Source: Monoglobus pectinilyticus (GTDB lineage Bacteria; Bacillota; Clostridia; Monoglobales; Monoglobaceae). From it: a stretch of DNA of 64,000 nucleotides. The notes under the pieces are model-generated. The model was not told where the DNA came from and did no database searches. It was given only the letters and a program-made list of their open reading frames with translations. Shown piece after piece: positions 9,182 to 16,252 of the stretch (the first letter of the stretch is position 1; each line of letters starts with the position of its first letter). Both the position numbers and the translations under genes were made by a program. The stretch covers positions 2,208,451-2,272,450 of the forward strand of contig NZ_CP020991.1 of the NCBI RefSeq assembly GCF_002874775.1, read 5' to 3'.

Positions 9182-9727
9182 ATGCTTGAGATGGAGATGA
9201 AAGACGCCTTTTTTTGGTATTTGGATTCAAAATATGAGAAAGTAAGAGTTATAGAGGAAAAGGTAATAGGGAAATCGCGTGCGGATGTTGTTGCGGTTTT
9301 ACCGGATAGAATAATAGGGTATGAACTTAAAAGTGACAGCGACAGTTATCAGCGACTTTTAACACAGGTTAAAGACTATGATAAATTTTTTGATTTCAAT
9401 TACTTAGTGGTTGGAGAAAGTCACAAAAAACATGCTGGTGAACATGTGCCGGAACACTGGGGTATTGTGACAGTATCAAAGGATACGGGAGTAAATATTA
9501 TGCGCGAGGCCGAACATAACAAAAAAGCTAAAATGCGCTGGCAGCTGTCATTGCTGTGGAGGAGCGAGCTTCTAAACATCCAGCTTGAGAACGGACTGCA
9601 TAAATACAGTCAAAAAAGCAAATATTTTGTTATAAAATATTTAATGGAAAAAGTTGAAACCGAAAAATTAAAGCATCAGATTTGCAATGAACTTTTTGAG
9701 AGAGACTATACATTGCTGTCAGAATAA
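9182..9727 (+). CDS. PD-(D/E)XK nuclease-like protein, sce7726-like
   Basis: The 181-residue protein shows an endonuclease-fold core: SRADVVAVL followed by GYELKSDSDS, in which the Asp and the ELK triad fit the D-x(n)-ExK pattern, then LTQVKDYDKFFDFNYLVVGE, typical of sce7726/MmcB-like proteins. The C-terminal half is helical and basic. The function is unknown; DNA repair or defence are possibilities for the fold. It starts 4 bases after the radical SAM gene and ends at a strong terminator. Confidence 0.6.
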   Translation: MLEMEMKDAFFWYLDSKYEKVRVIEEKVIGKSRADVVAVLPDRIIGYELKSDSDSYQRLLTQVKDYDKFFDFNYLVVGESHKKHAGEHVPEHWGIVTVSKDTGVNIMREAEHNKKAKMRWQLSLLWRSELLNIQLENGLHKYSQKSKYFVIKYLMEKVETEKLKHQICNELFERDYTLLSE

Positions 9728-9740
9728 CAAGATTTATATT

Positions 9741-9773
9741 AAACAGGATAGGTTATATAACCTATCCTGTTTT
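9741..9773. terminator. Bidirectional terminator between convergent genes
   Basis: A perfect 14-bp inverted repeat, AAACAGGATAGGTT with AACCTATCCTGTTT around ATAT, lies between a gene ending at 9727 on the plus strand and one ending at 9796 on the minus strand. T-rich sequence follows on the plus strand. Confidence 0.85.
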
Positions 9774-9795
9774 AATATTAGTATTTTAAAGTAGT

Positions 9796-10980
9796 TTATT
9801 TAAACTCTTTGCCTACAGCAAATTTTATCATTGCAATAAAGGCTGAATAATCTTTACTGTCACTTACTTTGGTAAAATAACCAATTGTACCGCGGCTGTT
9901 AGTATTGATAAAGCAGAAGAACCAAGAGTCTGTTGTCAGAAAATCTCCTTCCATAGTATAACATTGACGGTTGTCTGAAGAATCAGCTGTAAGAGCGACG
10001 CATTTGCATTCAATACTGTAGGTACTGTCAGCGTCTTTGAATATGATAACTGCTGCTTTAGTTGAATTATTAATACTTTCTATTTTAATTTCTTCGACTA
10101 TATCTTCAAAATCTAAATCTGCCTTAGTAATAATATTTTTATATGCGTTATACATTACATCTAAATCGGGAGCATCTTCTAAAAATGTATTATCAATTAT
10201 GTAAGTTGATTCGGATTCCAGCTGAATGTTAAGAATAGCACGTTCTACTGCCAAATACCATTCATTTTTTATAGTGTTCTTTAACTCTTCCGGTTTTTCG
10301 TTTAGATAGTTATAAAAATTATTTGTATTATAAAGTAAATATGGAAGCAATGTCTGTTCATATGAATATCTCAAATTTTCTGCTGAGTCTTTTAGCTTTT
10401 TCATGTCAGAGTCAGTTAATTCACTTGCTTTAATTGACCCTTCAGTTGAAGTGCCAGGAGTTGGTTTAGTAACTGCAACAGCAGTCGGTTCAGGAATTGG
10501 TGAAGGAGTGTTTTCAGATATTATAGCTGTGGGAACCGGAGCTGTTCCGGTTATAATAACTTGTTGTGTTTCTTCTATCCAGTCTACAGCTGCATCAAGG
10601 CTTTCTGAAACGGCACGAATAGGTACTAAGGTTCTATCTTCTATCATTCTGGCGGGAACATCTAAAATTATGGATTCCTCATTTTTGTACATTATATTGC
10701 TGTCTATAGTTATTTTAATCGTATTGACATCTTTTACAGCTATTGCGGTTTGTGTTGTTTCATCCCAAGTTACTGTTGCTCCCAAAGCTTCAAATATAGC
10801 ACGCATTGGAACCAAAGTTCTGTCATTTTCGGTGACAGGATCAACATCAAAATTAATTTGTTCTCCGTCAACAAAAACAGTTATTACATCAGTGGATGCA
10901 AAAATCTGAAATGACATTACTGCCGTAAACAGTGCAAAAATTACTGCAGCGACAGAAAGTTTTTTAAAATTCTTTTTCAT
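9796..10980 (-). CDS. Secreted protein with copper-amine-oxidase-like stalk domain
   Basis: The 394-residue protein has a signal peptide at about 1-29 (basic MKKNFKK, hydrophobic core, IFAS). Residues about 32-150 hold two copies of the copper amine oxidase N-terminal-like motif: TENDRTLVPMRAIFEALGA then IEDRTLVPIRAVSESLDA, each followed by a VxWDE/IEETQ and a TI/VIITG strand. A Pro/Thr-rich linker follows, then about 220 residues I do not recognise. The stalk domain usually mediates extracellular attachment or protein contacts in Clostridia. GGAGGG precedes the ATG, and a near-consensus promoter lies just upstream. Confidence 0.85.
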   Translation of the reverse strand: MKKNFKKLSVAAVIFALFTAVMSFQIFASTDVITVFVDGEQINFDVDPVTENDRTLVPMRAIFEALGATVTWDETTQTAIAVKDVNTIKITIDSNIMYKNEESIILDVPARMIEDRTLVPIRAVSESLDAAVDWIEETQQVIITGTAPVPTAIISENTPSPIPEPTAVAVTKPTPGTSTEGSIKASELTDSDMKKLKDSAENLRYSYEQTLLPYLLYNTNNFYNYLNEKPEELKNTIKNEWYLAVERAILNIQLESESTYIIDNTFLEDAPDLDVMYNAYKNIITKADLDFEDIVEEIKIESINNSTKAAVIIFKDADSTYSIECKCVALTADSSDNRQCYTMEGDFLTTDSWFFCFINTNSRGTIGYFTKVSDSKDYSAFIAMIKFAVGKEFK

Positions 10981-11008
10981 AATAATCCCTCCGTTTATAG
11001 TTTATTAT

Positions 11009-11037
11009 ATTATAAATGAAATGCAATATTTTGTCAA
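11009..11037 (-). promoter_or_regulatory. Sigma-A-type promoter of the stalk-protein gene
   Basis: On the minus strand TTGACA (11032-11037) is followed after 17 bases by TATAAT (11009-11014), both perfect consensus hexamers. They lie about 30 bases before the ATG. Confidence 0.8.
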
Positions 11038-11173
11038 ATATTGTAATTTAATTTAAAAATAATAAAAATAGTATAGAATAAATTTTAAATATAACTTAAT
11101 TATAATATTAATAAGAAATGTGTTTCTGATAAATCTTAATCCTTATTCTTGTCAAATGAATTTTGAATTTAAG

Positions 11174-11202
11174 TTGAATTAACTTTATCGGTATGGTACA
11201 AT
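11174..11202 (+). promoter_or_regulatory. Sigma-A-type promoter of the pectate lyase
   Basis: TTGAAT (11174-11179), a 17-base spacer and TACAAT (11197-11202) lie about 90 bases before the start codon. No catabolite-repression element is obvious. Confidence 0.6.
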
Positions 11203-11289
11203 TTAGTAAATAGAATCGTGTTCTTAATTTATAAATTATAAGTATTTAAGACTCTTATAAATTGTTTTATAAGAAAGGTGGAGGGAGCT

Positions 11290-13980
11290 ATGCGAAAAAG
11301 GGGAGTATTATTATTTTGTATAATAATTTTTTCCATAGTATGTACTGCCGTCCTGCCTGTGTGGGCTGACGGTGAAAAAGTGCTTGCTTTTCCCGGGGCT
11401 GAGGGCGGAGGAAAATATGCAATGGGAGCTCGTGCCTCAGAAAACCCGGAAGTTTACCATGTTACCACTTTGGAAAGTACAGGTCCGGGGTCTCTTACAG
11501 AGGCTGTTTCAAAGAGCAACAGAATAGTTGTGTTTGACGTCGGCGGTACGATTTCTTATGATAAATGGAAACAGCTCCGTATAGAAAGCAATACAACTAT
11601 TTTGGGGCAGACTGCGCCGGGGGAAGGGATTACAATTGAAGGCACTGATTTAAGTGATTTCGCGGGGAAGTCAAACATAATAATACGATATTTAAAAATA
11701 AGACCCGGTGATAGATTGGAAAAAGAGGTAGACGGCATATCAATGCAGTATATAAGCGACGTTATAATAGATCATTGCAGTGTAAGCTGGGCTGTTGATG
11801 AGCTTGTCTCGGTTTATTCAGGAAGTTCCGAAAATCAAAGATATGAGCTTGGAAAAAATGTTACTGTTCAGAATTGTTTGATGAGCGAAGCACTTAATCT
11901 TTCCCGTCACCAAAAAGGCGAGCATGGTTATGGGTCAATTTTTGGAACAGATAATTCCACGCTTTACCATAATGTTTATGCTCACAACAAGTCCCGCAAT
12001 CCGGCTATATACCGTGAAATTCAGAATGTTAATGTAGCCAATAATGTTATTTACGACTGGGGCGGGACAGCTTCGTATGGGGGGCAGCCTCATTCAATAA
12101 ACTATTTGACTTTTAAGCCGTGTACAGTGAATTATGTAAATAACTTTTATAGATGGGGACCAAGCTCAGGTGCGGAGGTTCGAAATGTTTTTTACAATAT
12201 TGAAAACGAGACTCCGGATATATCAAAGTCAAGTTTCTATTTCAGCGGAAACGTAATTGATGGAGTTGATACTATTACTAATGATAATCTTATCGGAGTT
12301 ACAAATCTGAACAACGCTGTGATCCTGGATAAACCGATTGATTTGGGTGAGTATGAAGTGCCGCAGGAGACTGCTTTTGATACATATAATTCTATACTTG
12401 ATACTGTGGGCGCTTCAATTCCAAAAAGAGATGCTATAGACGCAAAGGTTATAACCGATATAAAAAACGGGACAGGACATATTATTAATTCTCCAAAAGA
12501 AGTTGGAGGGTATATAAATTCCGAACCTGTGTATAGACGTTTTGAGATTTCTCAGGACTGGAAAGAGAAAAATGGAATGGGCAGTTATGCAGAAAGTGAT
12601 ATTGTTTCGGAAGGAAAATGGAAAGGTTATACTTGGATTGAAGCATACGTATATAATATGGATGAGATGAGCGGGAGGCCTACAAATCCTGATGTTGTTG
12701 TACAGTCTCCTGCAATAGCAGCGAATCAGGATAAGGTTATGGGACTAACAGTTGATAAAGGTGAATGGAAAGTTATAAATGAAGGTGAATCGTTTAATTA
12801 TTCAGCAGTTGCCTTTCCTAAATCAGGCACTCAAATAACAAAAATTGAGCTTTACGATGGTGATATGCTTATAGATACAGTTGAGTCGGATAAGATAGAG
12901 GTTGATATTTTTCCGTCAAGCGGCGTTCATTATTATACCTGCCGTGCGTATAACGGTAAAAATGAGTCTGCAAACTCAGCAACGGCGATTGTTTGCGTAA
13001 ATCCTGCCGGAGTAGTGCCTGAAGAATTTAAATATGAGGTTTTAGGAACCAAATGGTATAAGGAATCTGCTGGAGCGTCTATGGATGAGAACGGTATTAT
13101 CACGGTAGGAGGTTCAGGCAGAATAAAATCTAAGAACAGCTGCGGATTTTTATACCGCGCTGTCAGCGGAGATTTCTCGGCGGTTGTAAAAGTTGAGGAT
13201 ATTCCTAGGTATAAAGACAGAATAAGAGCTGGACTTATGCTGACAGATAAGCCTGCTGATAATTCAAAACTTGCTATGATTTCTGACAATTTGGACAGAA
13301 TGGGTGAGAATATTTCTATTATTACTAGAAAAGTTGAAAAAGAGAATATAGCTCAAGTTTATATGCGTAATAAAAATGGCATGGAAATTTCAAATTCAAA
13401 TTCAGATTATAATACTCAGCTTGACCAGTATAGGATACCTGAATATTTGCGCATAGAGCGCCGAGACAACCTAATAAAATTTTCAGTATCTGATGACGGA
13501 GCTGATTGGACTAACAATCCGAGGCAGCCATATGAGATAATGTTTGAGTCTCTGCCTGAAACATTGTATGTTGGTTTAGGAGTTGAGTCTAATCCGGGAA
13601 CATACCCAAAACCTCTCTATTCAATGGCAAAGTTCAGCAATTTTAAAATTATAGAATATAATAAGCTTGCTGAAACTGAACGCTGGGAAATTGAAGATCT
13701 TAGAGATAATGTTGTAAGCATATCAAATAAGTTGAACGAGGGTGAAATAACGCCTGACGGAAAACATATTAATGTTTATGCAGCTGTGTATGATGATACG
13801 GAATCCGGATGCCTTCTTAACCAGTGTGCTGTAGGTTCGTTTACTACAGACAAAAACTTAAATAAATACGATGTTCAGCTTGATACCGGGAGCGGAATAT
13901 TAGATATTAGTAAAACAAAGTTGTTTTTGTGGGATGACAATATGAGACCTGTTCAGCTTTTTCAACAACAGGATTCTTAA
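11290..13980 (+). CDS. Secreted pectate lyase, polysaccharide lyase family 1, multidomain
   Basis: PL1 lyases cleave polygalacturonate by beta-elimination using Ca2+. GGTGGAGGG sits 4-5 bases before the ATG at 11290, giving 896 residues; an upstream GTG at 11278 overlaps that site and is rejected. A signal peptide ends near LPVWA. The catalytic right-handed beta-helix starts at FPGAEGGGKYAMGAR and contains VVFDVGGTI, the DGISMQY and IDHCSVSWAVDE strands and NLSRHQKGEHG. After about residue 465 come an Ig-like segment, a DUF1349-like beta-sandwich (GFLYRAVSGDFSAVVKV), and a C-terminal domain ending with KLFLWDDNMRP, a motif also seen at the end of the M23 protein at 42079-43752. No SLH or sortase anchor is visible. 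Confidence 0.88.
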   Translation: MRKRGVLLFCIIIFSIVCTAVLPVWADGEKVLAFPGAEGGGKYAMGARASENPEVYHVTTLESTGPGSLTEAVSKSNRIVVFDVGGTISYDKWKQLRIESNTTILGQTAPGEGITIEGTDLSDFAGKSNIIIRYLKIRPGDRLEKEVDGISMQYISDVIIDHCSVSWAVDELVSVYSGSSENQRYELGKNVTVQNCLMSEALNLSRHQKGEHGYGSIFGTDNSTLYHNVYAHNKSRNPAIYREIQNVNVANNVIYDWGGTASYGGQPHSINYLTFKPCTVNYVNNFYRWGPSSGAEVRNVFYNIENETPDISKSSFYFSGNVIDGVDTITNDNLIGVTNLNNAVILDKPIDLGEYEVPQETAFDTYNSILDTVGASIPKRDAIDAKVITDIKNGTGHIINSPKEVGGYINSEPVYRRFEISQDWKEKNGMGSYAESDIVSEGKWKGYTWIEAYVYNMDEMSGRPTNPDVVVQSPAIAANQDKVMGLTVDKGEWKVINEGESFNYSAVAFPKSGTQITKIELYDGDMLIDTVESDKIEVDIFPSSGVHYYTCRAYNGKNESANSATAIVCVNPAGVVPEEFKYEVLGTKWYKESAGASMDENGIITVGGSGRIKSKNSCGFLYRAVSGDFSAVVKVEDIPRYKDRIRAGLMLTDKPADNSKLAMISDNLDRMGENISIITRKVEKENIAQVYMRNKNGMEISNSNSDYNTQLDQYRIPEYLRIERRDNLIKFSVSDDGADWTNNPRQPYEIMFESLPETLYVGLGVESNPGTYPKPLYSMAKFSNFKIIEYNKLAETERWEIEDLRDNVVSISNKLNEGEITPDGKHINVYAAVYDDTESGCLLNQCAVGSFTTDKNLNKYDVQLDTGSGILDISKTKLFLWDDNMRPVQLFQQQDS

Positions 13981-14053
13981 TAGATTAAAAGCACTTAAAA
14001 AACTTATTTATTGATTTTGAGCGTTATATTTTGGTTTATAAAATCTTAATTTA

Positions 14054-14082
14054 TTGACCGGATTATGGAACAGTTGTAAAAT
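14054..14082 (+). promoter_or_regulatory. Sigma-A-type promoter
   Basis: TTGACC (14054-14059), 17-base spacer, TAAAAT (14077-14082), 22 bases before the start codon at 14104. Confidence 0.65.
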
Positions 14083-14103
14083 ATATTAAAAGGGGAAGTT
14101 TGT

Positions 14104-15417
14104 ATGAGGCCAAAAAGAATCGGAGGGGTAAACCCAGCTATTCAATTAATAATGGCAGTATTTCTGCTGGTAGTCGGAATTCTTATGATAACGGCGCCTG
14201 AGTCTTTTATTCGATGGCTTTTTCTAATTGTATCTGTTGGCATGGCAGCTTTTGGGTTTATGTCTTTGATTTCGGCTGTATTTGGAAAAAATGGAACTAG
14301 ACTTGGATCGCTTATTTCAGGTATATTGTATATAGTAATCAGTATAGTTATTTTAACTCAAAAAGATTTTTTTCAAGCCGCTGTCAGCAGAATTTTTAGT
14401 TTGCTGGCACTGGTGCAGGCGGTTACAAATTTAATAAGCGGCTTTCTGCTTTATAATGATAAAGTGTCCGGATATATAAGAAAGTTTTTTTGGGGTATAG
14501 TGGCGTTTGGATTTTCTGTATTGTTGTTCTTTGACCCACTTGGTCATATTAGGGCAGTCGAACTTATTTCAGGGATTTATCTGATAGTTTTTGCTGTATC
14601 AATGGCATTGGAGTGTATAGATAGTTTTCTTGAAACTGATTATGCAAATAAAAAGGTAAAGCCCAAAATATCTCTTGCATTACCAATAGTTTTTGCGGCT
14701 TTTATTCCGTCAAGAGCCCTTAAATATATAAATGATAAGCTGGAATCCGGACAGATGGAAAAGGCAAAGTTTTCAAAGCCTGAAGACAGTTATGGCAAGT
14801 TAGAAATTTTTATACACTTAAAACAGGGATTGATAGAAGGTTTTGGACATTGTGATTTCTGTTTTGACGGAACGGTGTACTCCTATGGCTGTTACGACCA
14901 GCACTCGCAGAAGATGGGCGGTTTTATCTCCGGCGGAACAGCTTCTTTAACAAAAAGAGAGCCATATATTGAGCATTGTATGAGCTATGAAGAAAAAATG
15001 CTGGTGGGATTTTCGCTGGAACTGGGTCGAGATGATTATATGAATCTTAAACGTGAGATAGATAGGATGCTAAAACAAACTGAAGTCTGGGAAAGCGACC
15101 TCCAAATTGCAGAAAAAGAGGGCCGGCCGGCGGAGGAACAGAAAAAGTGCAATGATCCGGCAAGCGAGCTTTACCGGGCTTCCGGTGCTTCATTTGTTAA
15201 GTTTATTGATGGACAATATAAAACTTATTTTGCATTAGGCTCTAATTGTGTTATGTTTACATACGATATTATGAAAAATGCAGGGCTTGATAGTTTGGCT
15301 TTCAGCGGAGCTATCACGCCGGGAACGTATATGGCTCATCTTCAGGATTTGTATGAAATGAAAAACACAATAGTTACTGATATGCACGTATATAGTTATG
15401 GTAAAACAAAAAACTGA
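14104..15417 (+). CDS. DUF308/HdeD-like membrane protein fused to a putative permuted papain-like (LRAT/YiiX-like) domain
   Basis: The first 175 or so of 437 residues form about six hydrophobic helices arranged like DUF308/HdeD acid-resistance membrane proteins. The rest is soluble. It contains GFGHCDFCFDGTVYSYGCYD with His249, and LGSNCVMFTYDIM with Cys382. A His strand before a Cys helix is the order of circularly permuted NlpC/P60-type (LRAT, YiiX) thiol hydrolases, where NC-x-x-F resembles NCEHF. Family membership is inference from these two motifs; the substrate could be a lipid or a peptide. The gene has its own promoter and AGGGGAAG site and stands alone before nrdR. Confidence 0.55.
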   Translation: MRPKRIGGVNPAIQLIMAVFLLVVGILMITAPESFIRWLFLIVSVGMAAFGFMSLISAVFGKNGTRLGSLISGILYIVISIVILTQKDFFQAAVSRIFSLLALVQAVTNLISGFLLYNDKVSGYIRKFFWGIVAFGFSVLLFFDPLGHIRAVELISGIYLIVFAVSMALECIDSFLETDYANKKVKPKISLALPIVFAAFIPSRALKYINDKLESGQMEKAKFSKPEDSYGKLEIFIHLKQGLIEGFGHCDFCFDGTVYSYGCYDQHSQKMGGFISGGTASLTKREPYIEHCMSYEEKMLVGFSLELGRDDYMNLKREIDRMLKQTEVWESDLQIAEKEGRPAEEQKKCNDPASELYRASGASFVKFIDGQYKTYFALGSNCVMFTYDIMKNAGLDSLAFSGAITPGTYMAHLQDLYEMKNTIVTDMHVYSYGKTKN

Positions 15418-15490
15418 TTTGTTATAGGACAAAGTTACTTTTTTATGACAAATTTATATATTTTATTTACATAATTGCAAAAATGAGATA

Positions 15491-15508
15491 TACTACTATA
15501 TATAGTGG
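15491..15508 (+). promoter_or_regulatory. NrdR-box-like palindrome upstream of nrdR
   Basis: CTATATATAG at 15496-15505, flanked by cta and tgg, matches the NrdR box consensus core C-W-ATATAT-W-G. It overlaps a possible -10 element (TATATA 15497-15502) behind TTGCAA (15475-15480). NrdR boxes usually occur in pairs; only one is seen. Autorepression of nrdR is the natural reading. Confidence 0.5.
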
Positions 15509-15582
15509 TCTGAATGGACGGATTTTGATGTTTTTACAATGGATTGTGGCTGCTTTTGATTAATATTTAAGGAGGGCTGTGT

Positions 15583-16041
15583 ATGCGTTGCATGTATTGC
15601 GGACATATAGACAGTAAGGTTGTGGATTCCCGGTCAACAGATGATGGCACGGCAATAAGAAGGCGAAGGGAATGTTTAAACTGCGGCAAGCGTTTTACTA
15701 CATACGAAAAGATTGAAAGTGTTCCTATAATAGTTGTTAAAAAAGATAAATCAAGACAAAGTTTTGATAGGGAAAAGCTGGAACGTGGAATTTTGAACGC
15801 CTGTGCCAGCCGCCCGGTGCCTCTTCAGACTATTGATTCTATGATTAGCGACATAGAGAGCGCGCTTCATAATACTTTGCAAAGAGAAGTTTCAAGTGAA
15901 AAAATCGGTGAAATGGTAATGGAGCGTCTCAGAGATATTGACGAGGTTGCTTATGTTAGATTTGCGTCGGTTTATAAGCAATTTAAAGATATTGAAACTT
16001 TTCAGGAGGAGCTTAAAAAACTTTCTCAGAACAAGAATTGA
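15583..16041 (+). CDS. nrdR: Transcriptional repressor NrdR
   Basis: NrdR is an ATP/dATP-sensing repressor of ribonucleotide reductase genes. It has an N-terminal zinc ribbon with CMYCGH and CLNCGKRF pairs around [16 protein letters not shown], then an ATP-cone from [15 protein letters not shown]. The 152 residues are the normal length. AAGGAGGG precedes the ATG. An NrdR-box-like site lies upstream and a terminator follows. No nrd genes are in the window. Confidence 0.96.
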   Translation: MRCMYCGHIDSKVVDSRSTDDGTAIRRRRECLNCGKRFTTYEKIESVPIIVVKKDKSRQSFDREKLERGILNACASRPVPLQTIDSMISDIESALHNTLQREVSSEKIGEMVMERLRDIDEVAYVRFASVYKQFKDIETFQEELKKLSQNKN

Positions 16042-16090
16042 TATAATGATTTAACATAAGCAGTATGGTGAAAATTATATATTTTGATAA

Positions 16091-16130
16091 AGCCTGAGTG
16101 AATTTTACTTTATAACATTCAGGTTTTTTT
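16091..16130 (+). terminator. Terminator of nrdR
   Basis: CCTGAGTG at 16093-16100 pairs with CATTCAGG at 16116-16123 (one G-T pair), followed by a run of seven T. Confidence 0.75.
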
Positions 16131-16184
16131 GTTTGTTTTATTGTAATTATAATATATATTTATGTTTTTTAGGAAATTTACTGA

Positions 16185-16214
16185 TTGACTAATCGTATAC
16201 AAAAATGCTATAAT
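16185..16214 (+). promoter_or_regulatory. Sigma-A-type promoter of the SLH/Cna-B protein gene
   Basis: TTGACT (16185-16190), an 18-base spacer and a perfect TATAAT (16209-16214), about 40 bases before the signal-peptide start codon. It shows the locus is probably transcribed. Confidence 0.7.
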
Positions 16215-16252
16215 ACATTATATATATAATAGATTGAAAGGTGATGGATGGA

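Larger units (their letters stand above)
10981..11289. other. Divergent AT-rich intergenic region
   Basis: This 309-base stretch separates the stalk-protein gene (minus) from the pectate lyase (plus). It holds one good promoter in each direction, listed separately, and long A/T runs. I see no gene in it. Paired regulation of the two secreted proteins is possible. Confidence 0.7.
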
